A stretch of DNA of 64,000 nt from Polaromonas sp. A23 (lineage in GTDB: Bacteria; Pseudomonadota; Gammaproteobacteria; Burkholderiales; Burkholderiaceae_C): contig NZ_MUNO01000022.1 in assembly GCF_002001015.1 (NCBI RefSeq), positions 124,001 to 188,000 on the forward strand, given 5' to 3'. The position numbers were made by a program, and so were the translations under genes. Every line of letters begins with the position of its first letter. The stretch's first letter is position 1. Positions 54,936 through 64,000 of the stretch are shown here, piece after piece. The notes under the pieces were generated by a model. That model saw only the letters and a list, made by a program, of their open reading frames with translations. It was not told the DNA's origin and searched no databases.

Positions 54936-57023
54936 TTATCGAATATCGGTGATCTTGACTTCGTTGTCAGCGGAATAGATGTCGATCACACGGCAGTCGC
55001 TGCACATCTTCAGCCGGTCTGCTGCCGCGCCCTGAAACATGGCATGACCAGCGAGCTTTCCGAGCATGGACTCGATAGCCTTGAGCGTGCCGAATGGTTT
55101 GCTGCAACGGATGCACTGGTAAGGCAGGGACTCGTTGAGCACCCGCGCCTCCTTGCGCACGGCCGTCAGCAGCAATCGCGGCTCCAGCGTGATGGCGTCT
55201 TCCGGACAGGTCGTGGCACACAGGCCACATTGCACGCAATTCTTCTCAATGAATTTGAGTTGGGGCCGTTCCGGGTTGTCCTGCAGCGCACTGGCAGGGC
55301 AAGCGCTGACGCAACTCAAACACAAGGTGCAGGCATCTTTGTTGATGGTCAATGAGCCCAGGGGCGCACCGGCAGCCGGCAATGCAATGGCCTCCGGCTT
55401 GGCTGGCGCGTGGGTCATCAGGTGATCCAGCGCAAATTCAAGGGTGGCACGTTTTTCGGCCTGCACGGCAAAGCCAGCCGCCTGAGCAACACCCTGTGCC
55501 GCGGGTGCCTGTAGCTGGGCGTCGAGTGCGGCGAGGTCGCGCGCGTCCTTCGCCTGGAGAATCCGGAAATGCTCACCCTGGTAACCCAAGCCGCTGAGGA
55601 TGGCTTGCGCCACGTCCATCTGCTCGCGCACGGCATCGCGGTACTGCGGTGCTTCCTCGTCCGTCATGAGCACCCAGACCTGGGAAGCACCATAGGCGAT
55701 GGCCGAGAGCCACAACTCCAGGCCCACCGAAACGGTGTGCGACAAGGCCAGGGGCATGACCCGCGCCGGCACGCCGCGCGTGGCCGGATCGAGCCGGGCC
55801 AGACGGCCCAGGTCACCCAGCAGGCGCGTGCCCGCTTCCTGGCTATGCAGCAGCAAGGCCGCCTGCTTGCCACCGGCCCGGGTATAGGTGCCCAGCAGGG
55901 TCTTGATCTTCGTGCCCTGCTCCACCGGACGCGGGTAGGCATACGTCAGTGCACCACTGGGGCACACCGTGGTACAGGCACCGCAGCCCACACAGAGACT
56001 GGGATTGACAACAATTTGCTGTCGCTCGCGCTGGCTGCTGATCGCGGAAGCCGAACAGACATCGATGCAGGCATTGCAGCCAGTTTTTTCATTGCGACTG
56101 TGAGCGCAGAGCTTTTGCTTGTAGTTGAAGAATTTTGGTTTCTCAAACTCGCCGACGAGGGATCGCAAGGCGATCAGGGTGCGGCTGTCCTGACCATCCC
56201 AACGAAAGTAGCCCTGAGGCAAGGCATGCTGTGTGAAGGCCGGGGTGGCCCGTAAATCCAGCACCAGATCAAACTTCTCGCTCAAGGTTTCGGGCGCACG
56301 GCTGAAATCAATGGCTCCAGCCACGCCACAAGCCTTGACACAAGCCCGGTGTGATTTGCACAGTGCGTTGTCGATCTGGTAGTCGAAGCCAATCGCTCCT
56401 TCCGGGCAGGCGGCCAAACAGGCATTGCAGCGGGTGCACAGGTCCAGGTCGATGGCATTGCTGCGCTCCCAATGCAGATCGAAAGCCCCCAGCCAGCCGA
56501 TCAGGCTCCTGACCTGGCCGGCGAGTACCGGGTAGCGCCGCTCCTGCAGACCTCCGTCGCGGCCAGCCCCCAGGCTGAACAGCGTGACATCCAATACATC
56601 CGAGACCAGTTCGGCTGCGCGTTCGGCCGCGTCGAGCTCGCCAATGATGAGCAGACGGCCTGTGCTTTTGTAGGTCACGGTGGCCACGGGTTCGGCATCA
56701 GGCAGATGGGCCATCGCCAGCAGGGCCGCAATTTTGGGGCTGGCCTGGGCAGCGTCCCGGCTCCAGCCACCTGTCTCGCGGATATTGACGAATTTGATGA
56801 CGGAAGTGGCACCTTCGGTCTGCCGCGCCAGCTCCGTAAACAGCCGTGCCTCCTGCGTGCACGCAACGACAACGTCATCTCCCGACTGAACCGCTTTCTG
56901 GAAAGCGCTCGCCTCCCGCCGGCAAAGCGTTGAATGCAGGGTCAGTGTTTCATCAAGTACCGCGCCCAGCGTCTGGGGCTGGAGGGGCATCGTCTGGTTG
57001 CAGTCGCAAATCAGTGTGGGCAT
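54936..57023 (-). CDS. Polyferredoxin / 4Fe-4S protein of the formate dehydrogenase locus
   Basis: The protein has 695 residues. Cysteine groups fall at CTRCNACLAACPEG (about 197-210), CKSHRACVKAC (about 222-232), a CNACIDVC segment, CVGCGACTTVCPSG, CTLCLSCVSACPAS, CVQCGLCATTCPED, CIRCSKPF and MCSDC, enough for at least five clusters. The N-terminus overlaps the DUF3306 gene by 71 nt. Its function is unknown; it may be a soluble electron hub or an assembly factor, since it always accompanies this type of locus. Confidence 0.9.
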   Translation of the reverse strand: MPTLICDCNQTMPLQPQTLGAVLDETLTLHSTLCRREASAFQKAVQSGDDVVVACTQEARLFTELARQTEGATSVIKFVNIRETGGWSRDAAQASPKIAALLAMAHLPDAEPVATVTYKSTGRLLIIGELDAAERAAELVSDVLDVTLFSLGAGRDGGLQERRYPVLAGQVRSLIGWLGAFDLHWERSNAIDLDLCTRCNACLAACPEGAIGFDYQIDNALCKSHRACVKACGVAGAIDFSRAPETLSEKFDLVLDLRATPAFTQHALPQGYFRWDGQDSRTLIALRSLVGEFEKPKFFNYKQKLCAHSRNEKTGCNACIDVCSASAISSQRERQQIVVNPSLCVGCGACTTVCPSGALTYAYPRPVEQGTKIKTLLGTYTRAGGKQAALLLHSQEAGTRLLGDLGRLARLDPATRGVPARVMPLALSHTVSVGLELWLSAIAYGASQVWVLMTDEEAPQYRDAVREQMDVAQAILSGLGYQGEHFRILQAKDARDLAALDAQLQAPAAQGVAQAAGFAVQAEKRATLEFALDHLMTHAPAKPEAIALPAAGAPLGSLTINKDACTLCLSCVSACPASALQDNPERPQLKFIEKNCVQCGLCATTCPEDAITLEPRLLLTAVRKEARVLNESLPYQCIRCSKPFGTLKAIESMLGKLAGHAMFQGAAADRLKMCSDCRVIDIYSADNEVKITDIR

Positions 57024-57642
57024 GGTGTTCTTGGCTGGCGCCGGAGCCTGGAGAGGACTCGGGTTGGCTGGAATCTTTGGGAGAAGCGGCCGGATCGGTT
57101 ACGTCCGGATTTTCATCAGACTGTGCCACGATTTCATCTGCGGGGTTATTCGCAGTTTCCCGTGGTGAAGGTGTCTGCGCCGCCTTCTCATCCTCCTCCT
57201 TGTCGTCAAACAAATTGAGAAACTTGGCGCTCGCCATCTGCCGGAGCATGGACTCCGGAATGGGATCTGACTTTGAATAGTCGTCAATATAGATATCGAG
57301 CCCATCCATCACATTGAAATGCGGATCGGCAAACAGCTTTTTCATGGCAGCGTTGCGCACTTCGGGCCCCACATCACCGGCCATGAAAGGCTTGAAGTCG
57401 GAGTTCTTGTCCAGAAGCTTCACATCGTCGAGTGTGAGCAGTTTTTCCTCGAGAGGTACAGAAGCCTCAGCCGGAGCCGTCGCAGCCGTTTCGGGCGTCG
57501 GGGCCACCGCACCGCCCGGAGCAATCTGCGTAGCCGCGTCCGGAACGGGCGCCGGTGCCGATTCGTCCAGCGGCTTGCCTTGCAGCACGTCGGTCTTGCG
57601 GCGCGCCCAGCGGCTGAGGAACCCGCGGGCTTCTTCAGCCAT
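56953..57642 (-). CDS. DUF3306 domain protein
   Basis: The protein has 229 residues. The conserved core is MAEEARGFLSRWARRKTDV at the start and LTLDDVKLLDKNSDFKPFMA ... VRNAAMKKLFADPHFNVMDG ... YIDDYSKSDPIPESMLRQM. The last third is Ser/Pro/Glu/Asp-rich and disordered. Its 3' end runs 71 nt into the polyferredoxin gene in a different frame. The family is found with DUF3305 in formate dehydrogenase loci; no biochemical role is known to me. Confidence 0.9.
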   Translation of the reverse strand: MAEEARGFLSRWARRKTDVLQGKPLDESAPAPVPDAATQIAPGGAVAPTPETAATAPAEASVPLEEKLLTLDDVKLLDKNSDFKPFMAGDVGPEVRNAAMKKLFADPHFNVMDGLDIYIDDYSKSDPIPESMLRQMASAKFLNLFDDKEEDEKAAQTPSPRETANNPADEIVAQSDENPDVTDPAASPKDSSQPESSPGSGASQEHHAHTDLRLQPDDAPPAPDAGRGT

Positions 57643-58183
57643 GGCCACCCCCGCCGAACTTTTTGTCAGTGCTCACCCTTGCCGGATTGCCAAACCGGTC
57701 CAGCAGGGGCTTGAAGCTCTGCGGTCGCTGCCGACGCTTGGCTTCGAGCACGTAATGCGCATCCACAAAGGCCTGCACCCACTCCACCACGTCGCGCGGC
57801 GCGGCCACCTGCTCCACGGTTTCCTGCGCGTCCAGCCAGCGGCCGGCGTCGTGGTAACTCAGCGTCACAGTCTGCGGCACCGCTACCGGCTCATCGGCCA
57901 GCGCCGCCTCTTCTTCCATGCGCCACACCACCCAGAAGCAGGGCTGCGGTGTGGTGACATTGAGGTAATAACCTTCGGCGTCGTCGGTAAACAGTTCGAC
58001 CTTGAAGCCCGGATGCAGCCAGCGCTCTTCCTGGTCGTCCTTAAGCAGCAATCGCGGCTGCGTGCCAAAGCCTTCTTCATGCGGCACGATATCGGCGAGC
58101 GACCAGCGCCACGGCTGCCAGCGGTTGTCTATGCGCTCGCGGCGCATGACTACCGCGACGTCAATATGAGAGCGTGGATTCAT
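57635..58183 (-). CDS. DUF3305 domain protein
   Basis: The protein has 182 residues from ATG 58183 (MNPRSHIDVAVVMRRERIDN). The central motif WQPWRWSLADIVPHEEG and CFWVVWRMEEE are typical of the family. It overlaps the DUF3306 start by 8 nt (stop TGA inside GCCATGGCTGA). It is the first gene of the formate dehydrogenase locus; the upstream 259-nt gap to the divergent Bug gene must hold the promoter, but no clear site is seen. Confidence 0.9.
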   Translation of the reverse strand: MNPRSHIDVAVVMRRERIDNRWQPWRWSLADIVPHEEGFGTQPRLLLKDDQEERWLHPGFKVELFTDDAEGYYLNVTTPQPCFWVVWRMEEEAALADEPVAVPQTVTLSYHDAGRWLDAQETVEQVAAPRDVVEWVQAFVDAHYVLEAKRRQRPQSFKPLLDRFGNPARVSTDKKFGGGGHG

Positions 58184-58442
58184 CTGCGCAATGTAATGGA
58201 TCCGTTGAGCTTGTACGAGAACAAGGCCATTGGCACCCGGCCATGACGCTCGATTGGGCAGAGGTGGCACCCTCATTGCAGCGAAAGCGACGCCGCCGGA
58301 ATGGTCACCAGCCTGGACCTGCGAGGCCTAGGGTTGTTCACAGGTTGTGCCACCTGCGATATGAGTGCAGCATGGGTGCTGGCATTGAAATTACCGCTTT
58401 AGCGTTATTTCTTTGCCAACAACTCACCCCGAAAGGAACACC

Positions 58443-59432
58443 ATGAGTACCCGTCGCCACATCCTCCAGGCCTCTGTTGGTTCTGCATTGTTGGGCGCGC
58501 TTGCTCCGCACGCCAGCGCCCAGACTGTTGAACAGGTCAAGATCTATTACGGGTTTCCCCCCGGCAGCGCTGGCGACAGCGTGGCACGCCGCGTGGGCGA
58601 AAAACTGGCCGGCTCGCCCTATACAAAAAACGCAGCCGTCGTAGAAAACCGGCCTGGCGCGGGTGGACGCATCGCGCTGGACGCACTCAAGACCTCTCCC
58701 TCGGACGGCAGTGTCCTGGCGCTCTCGCCATTTTCCTGCACGTCGATCTATCCGCACATCTACACCAAGTTGAGCTACGACCCTGTCAAGGACATGGTGC
58801 CTGTGTCCGTCGCTGCCGTCATGCACCATGGCCTGGCCGTGGGCCCGCTCGTTCCCGCCAGCGTCAAGACCGTCAAGGACTTCCTCGCATGGGCCAAGGA
58901 CAACCAGAAAGGCGCCTCCTACGGATCGCCCGCAGCGGGCTCCACACCCCACTTTATCGGCGCACTGTTGGGGTTGAACAGCGGAGTGGAACTCCAGCAC
59001 GTGCCCTATCGCGGCTCGGTTCCCGGCGTCACCGACCTGGTGGCAGGCCAGATAGCGGCCATGGTCACGCCCAGCGGCGATTTCATCCCCAACCACAAGG
59101 CCGGCAAGATTCGCCTGCTGGCCACGTCGGGCAAGCAGCGCTCACCGTTCTCACCCGAGGTTGCCACGTTTGCCGAGCAGGGCTTTCCGATGTTCACCGT
59201 GGAGGAGTGGTTTGGCTTTTACGCTCCGGCAAGAACGCCTTCGTTGCTGGTCAATCGTGCCAACGCCGCAATCAATGCCGCGCTGAAACAAAAGATCGTC
59301 ATCGACAGCCTGGCAGTGGTCGGCCTCATCGCGCAAGGTTCCACGCCAGAAGAGATGGCTCGCTCACAGAAGGCGGAGTTCGACCGCTGGGGGCCGCTGG
59401 TCAAGCGGGTCGGATTTACTTCCGATTCCTGA
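58443..59432 (+). CDS. Bug-family tripartite carboxylate transporter solute-binding protein
   Basis: The protein has 329 residues. An RR-containing signal peptide (RRHILQASVGSALLGALAPH) is cleaved near ASAQ. The two-lobed periplasmic fold shows VENRPGAGGRIALDAL and LGLNSGVELQHVPYRGSVP. Bug proteins bind carboxylates or related small acids and deliver them to TctAB. This gene has no transporter permease next to it, which is common. AAAGGAAC precedes ATG 58443. Confidence 0.93.
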   Translation: MSTRRHILQASVGSALLGALAPHASAQTVEQVKIYYGFPPGSAGDSVARRVGEKLAGSPYTKNAAVVENRPGAGGRIALDALKTSPSDGSVLALSPFSCTSIYPHIYTKLSYDPVKDMVPVSVAAVMHHGLAVGPLVPASVKTVKDFLAWAKDNQKGASYGSPAAGSTPHFIGALLGLNSGVELQHVPYRGSVPGVTDLVAGQIAAMVTPSGDFIPNHKAGKIRLLATSGKQRSPFSPEVATFAEQGFPMFTVEEWFGFYAPARTPSLLVNRANAAINAALKQKIVIDSLAVVGLIAQGSTPEEMARSQKAEFDRWGPLVKRVGFTSDS

Positions 59433-59441
59433 AACTCACTC

Positions 59442-59464
59442 CTTCCGCGCCTGTGGCGCGGAAG
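59442..59464. terminator. Bidirectional hairpin between convergent genes
   Basis: A perfect 10-bp stem (CTTCCGCGCC / GGCGCGGAAG, loop TGT) lies in the 63-nt gap between the Bug gene and apbC. No T-run follows on either side, so termination may need Rho. Confidence 0.55.
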
Positions 59465-59495
59465 AAGCGTCAAATTGCGCCTTGAATCCCTGGAC

Positions 59496-60584
59496 TCAGG
59501 TATTTTTCGATATCGTGATGGTCGGAAATTTAGCCGAGAAGTCTTTCGCCTTGGCGGCAATCGTGATGGCCACCTGGCGCGCCACCGCCTTGTAAATACC
59601 GGCAACTTCACCATCCGGATCAGCCACCACAGTGGGCCGGCCGTTGTCGGCCTGCAGGCGAATCTGCATGTCCAGCGGCAGCGCGCCGAGGTAGCTCATG
59701 CCGTAGTCGGCCGCCATCTTCTTGCCGCCGTCTTCGCCAAAGATGTGTTCCGTGTGGCCGCACTTGCTGCACACATGGACCGCCATGTTCTCGACGATGC
59801 CCAGAATGGGCACACCGACTTTTTCAAACATCTTGATGCCTTTTTTGGCATCCAGCAAGGCGATGTCCTGCGGTGTGGTAACGATCACCGCGCCCGTCAT
59901 GGGCACGCGCTGCGAAAGTGTGAGCTGGATGTCGCCGGTGCCGGGCGGCATGTCGACGATCAGGTAATCCAGGTCTTTCCAGTTGGTCTGGCGCAGCAGT
60001 TGTTCCAGCGCCTGCGTGGCCATAGGCCCGCGCCAGATCATGGCTTCGTCCTGGGCCACCAGGAACCCGATCGACATGACCTGGATGCCGTAGTTCTCCA
60101 TCGGCTCCATGTTCTTGCCGTCCACACTTTCGGGCCGGCCCTCGATGCCCATCATCATGGGCTGGCTGGGGCCGTAAATGTCGGCATCGAGCAGGCCCAC
60201 CTGTGCGCCTTCGGCGGCCAGCGCCAGCGCGAGGTTGACGGCAGTGGTGCTCTTGCCGACGCCGCCCTTGCCGGAAGCCACGGCCACGATGTTCTTCACA
60301 TTGGGCAGCAACTGCACGCCGCGCTGCACGCTGTGGCTGGCAATTTTGAAGCTCACATTGACCGACACGTTGCCCACACCGTCCACGCCCTTGGCCGCGG
60401 CAATCAGCAGCTTGCGGATGCCCGCCAGCTGGCTTTTGGCCGGATAGCCGAGTTCCACGTCAAAAGACACGTCACCTTCTTTGACTTGCAGATTTTTCAA
60501 GGCCTTCGAGGTGACAAAGTCCTTGCCTGTGTTGGGATCGACGACGGCCTGCAGGGCCTGTAGTAACTGGTCTTGGGTTGCCAT
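59496..60584 (-). CDS. apbC: Iron-sulfur cluster carrier protein ApbC/Mrp
   Basis: The protein has 362 residues from ATG 60584. An N-terminal MIP18-like domain (about 1-85) precedes the deviant Walker A SGKGGVGKST (104-113). The later CxxC in VCSKCGH binds the cluster. ApbC transfers 4Fe-4S clusters to target proteins. The frame extends 18 codons upstream without conservation. The gene's usual neighbour in related genomes, metG, is 0.9 kb away beyond an intervening gene. Confidence 0.94.
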   Translation of the reverse strand: MATQDQLLQALQAVVDPNTGKDFVTSKALKNLQVKEGDVSFDVELGYPAKSQLAGIRKLLIAAAKGVDGVGNVSVNVSFKIASHSVQRGVQLLPNVKNIVAVASGKGGVGKSTTAVNLALALAAEGAQVGLLDADIYGPSQPMMMGIEGRPESVDGKNMEPMENYGIQVMSIGFLVAQDEAMIWRGPMATQALEQLLRQTNWKDLDYLIVDMPPGTGDIQLTLSQRVPMTGAVIVTTPQDIALLDAKKGIKMFEKVGVPILGIVENMAVHVCSKCGHTEHIFGEDGGKKMAADYGMSYLGALPLDMQIRLQADNGRPTVVADPDGEVAGIYKAVARQVAITIAAKAKDFSAKFPTITISKNT

Positions 60585-60652
60585 GGGGAAAAGTGCTTTC
60601 TGTGTATTGCGGGCAGTGTAGCGATGTCGCACGGCCAAAGTGGCCGGCAGGG

Positions 60653-61441
60653 CTACTTGGAGTCGGACAAGTACTTGCGCTCAAAGCTGATGACCGCATC
60701 GGCGAAGGCTTCCGCCGCACGCGGGTCGTCCCGCATGCTCTTGCCGAACTCCAGCTGGATGGCGTCGATGCCCTGCGGGTTGTTGCTGCCATAGGCAAAC
60801 ACGGTGTTGCCGCCGTTGTATTTGGTGTGCTCCTTGGCACCAGGCTCCGTGGGGTGGACCTGCCAACCGGCGGCCTGGAACGGGCCGATCAGGCTGGCCT
60901 CGCCCAGGATGGCAGCTTCGCCGTGCCTTGCTACCAGCGACTTGACGGTCCAGCCGTTGCGCGTGCCGCGGAACACGGTGCCGGCGTCGCTCGCCTGGCC
61001 GTGTACGTCGATCAGCAGCGCTCCGCCCGGGTAACGCTGCCGTACCTCGGCGATGAAAGCGGCCAGGTGGACGTGGTAGGCCCGGTAGGCAGGTAACGCC
61101 TCTGGCGACTCCAGGGCTTCATGCTCGGCGCGGTTGGCGTCGACGAACTTACGGCTGAACTTGGCGACGACGAGATAGGGCCGCTTGCCGGTTCTCTTCT
61201 CGATAAGGTCCGCCGCGCGCTCAGCGAGCACCCGCGAATTGAGATCCCGCACCGTCGTGCCCTGGGAGCGCGGCGGCACGCCGGGCACAGGATCGACACC
61301 ATCGTGCGGCACCGCGAAGATGACAGGCATGGAACCCTGCCGGGCCACGACCAGGTTTTCAGCGTCATAGGCCTGGGCGCTGCCGGCCAGGAGCAGCAGG
61401 AAGGCAAAGCCGGTAAGGGTATGGAAGCAATTGACAAGCAT
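60653..61441 (-). CDS. Exported N-formylglutamate amidohydrolase-like protein
   Basis: The protein has 262 residues from ATG 61441. A signal peptide (about 1-24, ending SAQAYD) is followed by the family's zinc-hydrolase motifs: VPHDGVDPVP (about 42-51), VDANRAEHEA near 99-108, LLIDVHGQASDAG (about 141-153) and a C-terminal IQLEFGKSMR. Cytoplasmic HutG-type enzymes cleave N-formylglutamate; an exported homologue may act on another N-acyl compound or on cell-wall peptides. It is inserted between apbC and metG. Confidence 0.8.
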   Translation of the reverse strand: MLVNCFHTLTGFAFLLLLAGSAQAYDAENLVVARQGSMPVIFAVPHDGVDPVPGVPPRSQGTTVRDLNSRVLAERAADLIEKRTGKRPYLVVAKFSRKFVDANRAEHEALESPEALPAYRAYHVHLAAFIAEVRQRYPGGALLIDVHGQASDAGTVFRGTRNGWTVKSLVARHGEAAILGEASLIGPFQAAGWQVHPTEPGAKEHTKYNGGNTVFAYGSNNPQGIDAIQLEFGKSMRDDPRAAEAFADAVISFERKYLSDSK

Positions 61442-61503
61442 GTCGGGTATTGTGCCGCGATAGCTCCTAAAATAGGCGGTTTCCCCGTCAGAAGCCCTCA
61501 TCC

Positions 61504-63687
61504 ATGTCCTCAGCGCAAGCGCAGCGCAAGCTGTTCGTTACCACCGCCCTGCCCTACGCAAACGGTAATTTCCACATCGGCCACATCATGGAATACATCC
61601 AGGCCGACATCTGGGTACGTTTCCAGCGCATGCAGGGCCATGCGGTGAATTTTGTTGGTGCCGACGACGCGCATGGCGCGCCCATCATGATCGCGGCCGA
61701 AAAAGCCGGCAAGACACCGCAGCAGTTTGTGGCCGACATTGCCGCAGGACGCAAGCCCTACCTGGACGGTTTTCACATCAGCTTTGACAACTGGCACTCG
61801 ACCGACGCGCCGGAGAACCACGAGCTGGCACGCCAGATTTACCGTGATCTGCGCGACAACCCGCAGGGCTCGCTGATTGAGACCAAAACCATTGAGCAGT
61901 TTTTTGATGTCGAAAAAAACATGTTCCTGCCGGACCGCTATATCAAGGGCACCTGCCCCAAGTGCGGCACCAAAGACCAGTACGGCGACAACTGCGAAAA
62001 CTGCGGCGCGGTGTATGCGCCCACGGATTTGATCAACCCGTATTCAGCTTTGTCGGGCGCAACACCTGTGCTCAAGAATTCGGAGCATTTTTTCTTCAAG
62101 TTGTCCGACCAACGCTGCGTGGACTTTCTGGAGAAGTGGACGCAGGACGGCAAGCTGCAGCCCGAGGTGGCCAACAAGGTCAAGGAATGGTTCAGCGTTC
62201 GCACCAACCCCGACGGCAGCCAAAGCGAAGGCCTGGGCGACTGGGATATCTCGCGGGATGCACCCTACTTCGGCATTGAAATTCCCGACGCGCCGGGCAA
62301 GTACTTTTACGTGTGGCTGGACGCACCGGTCGGCTATCTGGCCTCGCTGAAAAACCTGCTCGAAAAACGGGGCGAGAGCTACGACGCCTACATGGCCAGC
62401 CCCGGCCTGGAGCAGTACCACTTCATCGGCAAGGACATCGTCACCTTCCACACGCTGTTCTGGCCGGCCATGCTGCATTTCAGCGGTCGCAAGACACCGG
62501 ACAACGTGTTTGTGCACGGCTTCCTGACCGTCAACAACGGCGAGAAGATGAGCAAGAGCCGCGGCACCGGCCTGGACCCGCTCAAATACCTGAGCCTGGG
62601 CATGAACCCGGAGTGGCTGCGTTACTACCTGGCCGCCAAGCTGAATGCGCGCAATGAAGACATTGACTTCAATGCCGATGACTTCATGGCACGGGTGAAC
62701 AGCGACCTGGTGGGTAAGTACATCAACATTGCTAGCCGATCTGCCGGCTTTATCGCCAAAATATTTAATGGCGACCTCGGTGTAAACGAGGTTCAACTTC
62801 TGAGCGCCATAGAGATGAGCGAGCCAGTAGTCTTGAACGCGGCAAAGCATGCTCGCCCTGGCGCCCACGCGGATGTGACAGCATATGTTCGCGCGCAGAG
62901 CAAGGAAATAGAAGCTCTTTACGAAGCTCGAGAGTTTGCTAAAGCGACCCGCAAAATCATGCAACTTGCGGATCTGGTTAACACAATGTATGACGCGTTC
63001 AAGCCTTGGGAGCTAGCAAAACAGCCTGAGGCTCGCGCTAAGCTCAACATGGTCTGTTCTGCTGTGATCGAGTGTTTCCGGTTACTAACCATCTATCTGA
63101 AGCCAATTCTCCCGTCCCTGGCAGAACAAGCAGAGCGCTTTCTTGGTGTAGCTCCTCTGGTTTTTGCAGATGTTCCGAAGAGTTTTTCGCCTGGTCACAG
63201 AATCGGTCAGTACCACCACCTCATGCAACGCGTCGACATCAAGCAACTCGATGCATTGTTTGAGCCCCCAGCCCAGGAAACACCTGCACAAGTAGCTACT
63301 GATTTAATAGCAGAAGCAACTACGCCCGGCGGCGAGGAACTCGCCCCTGCCATCACCATCGACGACTTCAGCAAGGTCGATTTGCGCATCGCAAAAATCG
63401 TCAATTGCGAAGCCGTCGAGGGCTCGACCAAGCTGTTGCGGCTGACGCTGGACGTGGGTGAAGGAAAAATGCGCAATGTCTTCAGCGGTATTGCCTCCGC
63501 TTACAAGCCTGAAGACCTGATTGGCAAACACACCGTGATGGTCGCCAACCTGGCACCACGCAAGATGAAGTTCGGCATCAGCGAAGGCATGGTGCTGGCC
63601 GCCAGCCACGCTGATGAAAAGGCGCAACCCGGCATCTTTGTGCTGGAGCCCTGGCCGGGCGCCCAGCCCGGCATGCGGGTGCGCTAG
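61504..63687 (+). CDS. metG: Methionyl-tRNA synthetase
   Basis: The protein has 727 residues, the long dimeric type. The class I motifs are HIGH (24-27) and KMSKS (348-352). A zinc site is formed by [18 protein letters not shown] (about 151-168). The C-terminal tRNA-binding (EMAPII-like) domain begins near residue 620 ([12 protein letters not shown]). The DNA for the anticodon-binding region (about 62730-63290) is visibly less GC-rich than the rest, and the linker before the C-terminal domain contains a family-B repeat. Confidence 0.96.
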   Translation: MSSAQAQRKLFVTTALPYANGNFHIGHIMEYIQADIWVRFQRMQGHAVNFVGADDAHGAPIMIAAEKAGKTPQQFVADIAAGRKPYLDGFHISFDNWHSTDAPENHELARQIYRDLRDNPQGSLIETKTIEQFFDVEKNMFLPDRYIKGTCPKCGTKDQYGDNCENCGAVYAPTDLINPYSALSGATPVLKNSEHFFFKLSDQRCVDFLEKWTQDGKLQPEVANKVKEWFSVRTNPDGSQSEGLGDWDISRDAPYFGIEIPDAPGKYFYVWLDAPVGYLASLKNLLEKRGESYDAYMASPGLEQYHFIGKDIVTFHTLFWPAMLHFSGRKTPDNVFVHGFLTVNNGEKMSKSRGTGLDPLKYLSLGMNPEWLRYYLAAKLNARNEDIDFNADDFMARVNSDLVGKYINIASRSAGFIAKIFNGDLGVNEVQLLSAIEMSEPVVLNAAKHARPGAHADVTAYVRAQSKEIEALYEAREFAKATRKIMQLADLVNTMYDAFKPWELAKQPEARAKLNMVCSAVIECFRLLTIYLKPILPSLAEQAERFLGVAPLVFADVPKSFSPGHRIGQYHHLMQRVDIKQLDALFEPPAQETPAQVATDLIAEATTPGGEELAPAITIDDFSKVDLRIAKIVNCEAVEGSTKLLRLTLDVGEGKMRNVFSGIASAYKPEDLIGKHTVMVANLAPRKMKFGISEGMVLAASHADEKAQPGIFVLEPWPGAQPGMRVR
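63293..63328. repeat. AT-rich dispersed repeat, family B, inside metG
   Basis: TAGCTACTGATTTAATAGCA then GAAGCAACTACGCCCG matches the consensus with a small internal difference. It is translated in frame as the linker between the anticodon-binding domain and the C-terminal tRNA-binding domain of MetG. Confidence 0.5.
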
Positions 63688-63728
63688 TAGCCAGAGCGGG
63701 AACCATTGCGGCTTGCCTGGCGGTCCCC

Positions 63729-64000
63729 TTACTCCAGATCGATCTTGTGGGTCTTGACGATGTTCCGGTAGAACTGGATGCGTTGCTGGATTTCCTGGCG
63801 GTACTCAGCGGGCTTCACATCTTCGGGGACCATCGCGCCGCGTGTGCGCCAGGCTTCCTGCGTCTGGGGGTCGCGCAAAATGCTGCGCATCGCCTCGTAG
63901 AGCTTGGCAATGATAGGTTCGGGCGTTTTGGCAGGCGCTGCGATGCCTGTCCATGAGGTGAGGTTCAGCTCCGGCAATTTGAGCTCTTCGAAGGTCGGCA
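63729..64000 (-). CDS. C-terminal part of a Bug-family solute-binding protein (partial)
   Basis: The last 89 residues lie in the window; the frame stays open to the end (PTFEELKLPELNLTSWTGIA). The pattern APAKTPEPIIAKLYEAMRSI and a C-terminal YRNIVKTHKIDLE are those of Bug proteins. It is a second, distinct member, on the opposite strand to the one at 58443. The start lies outside the window. Confidence 0.88.
   Translation of the reverse strand, partial: PTFEELKLPELNLTSWTGIAAPAKTPEPIIAKLYEAMRSILRDPQTQEAWRTRGAMVPEDVKPAEYRQEIQQRIQFYRNIVKTHKIDLE

Overview
The window is GC-rich chromosomal DNA, most like a betaproteobacterium of the order Burkholderiales, family Comamonadaceae (Polaromonas/Rhodoferax/Variovorax type). 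The evidence is the Bug/Tct tripartite carboxylate transporters, the rpfE-type gene beside recJ, the DUF3305/DUF3306/polyferredoxin/TorD formate dehydrogenase locus, and two dispersed intergenic repeat families of a kind I associate with that family. The genus is an inference from gene content; no rRNA is present.

Layout. 1-7.8 kb: end of a membrane protein, an atypical SDR, an SH3-like/M48 protease pair, a DMT exporter, a gamma-glutamyltransferase and tctA/tctB. 7.8-11.8 kb: a GspE/PilB-type ATPase, a spermidine-synthase-like protein, a deoxyinosine-DNA glycosylase and a TatD nuclease. 11.9-16.1 kb: a likely operon of PDZ-less HtrA-type protease, MoxR ATPase, DUF58 and VWA protein. 16.1-19.2 kb: a Crp/Fnr regulator whose start codon region overlaps a divergent methyltransferase-like gene, then lolD and lolC/E. 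19.3-27.6 kb: rpfE-type gene, recJ, a 24-aa membrane micro-ORF, GST, a PHP phosphoesterase, DMT transporter, yciO-type protein, site-2 protease and trpS with an unusual C-terminal domain. 27.8-29.9 kb: a convergent response regulator and histidine kinase.

29.9-32.3 kb is a visibly AT-richer island next to tRNA-Ser(CGA). It holds a small membrane ORF, a frameshifted small gene, and a P-loop ATPase resembling the Sll1717 family. This is the best candidate for an undescribed accessory system. 32.4-41.6 kb: tRNA-Ser, serS, a PLP dehydratase, ispH, slpA-like PPIase, radC, a 1184-residue exported protein of unknown function, and an Smr protein. 41.8-47.4 kb: a truncated globin coupled to an FtsX-type permease, a lipoprotein metallo-hydrolase and a membrane-anchored C13 (caspase-like) peptidase.

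47.4-58.2 kb is a complete membrane-bound formate dehydrogenase locus read on the minus strand: DUF3305, DUF3306, polyferredoxin, TorD-like chaperone, Tat-signal small subunit, catalytic subunit (Cys form), Fe-S subunit, a small lipoprotein, cytochrome b subunit, a small exported protein and fdhD. Together these oxidise formate, assemble the Mo/Fe-S enzyme and pass electrons to the membrane. 58.4-64 kb: a Bug solute-binding protein, apbC/mrp, an exported N-formylglutamate-amidohydrolase-like protein, metG (compositionally mosaic) and the end of a second Bug protein.

Two cross-cutting patterns stand out. An AT-rich repeat sits between genes and also in frame inside at least three proteins. Six genes carry a -10-like hexamer ending 5-6 nt before the start codon, which suggests leaderless transcription. 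No CRISPR array, insertion sequence or prophage was seen.
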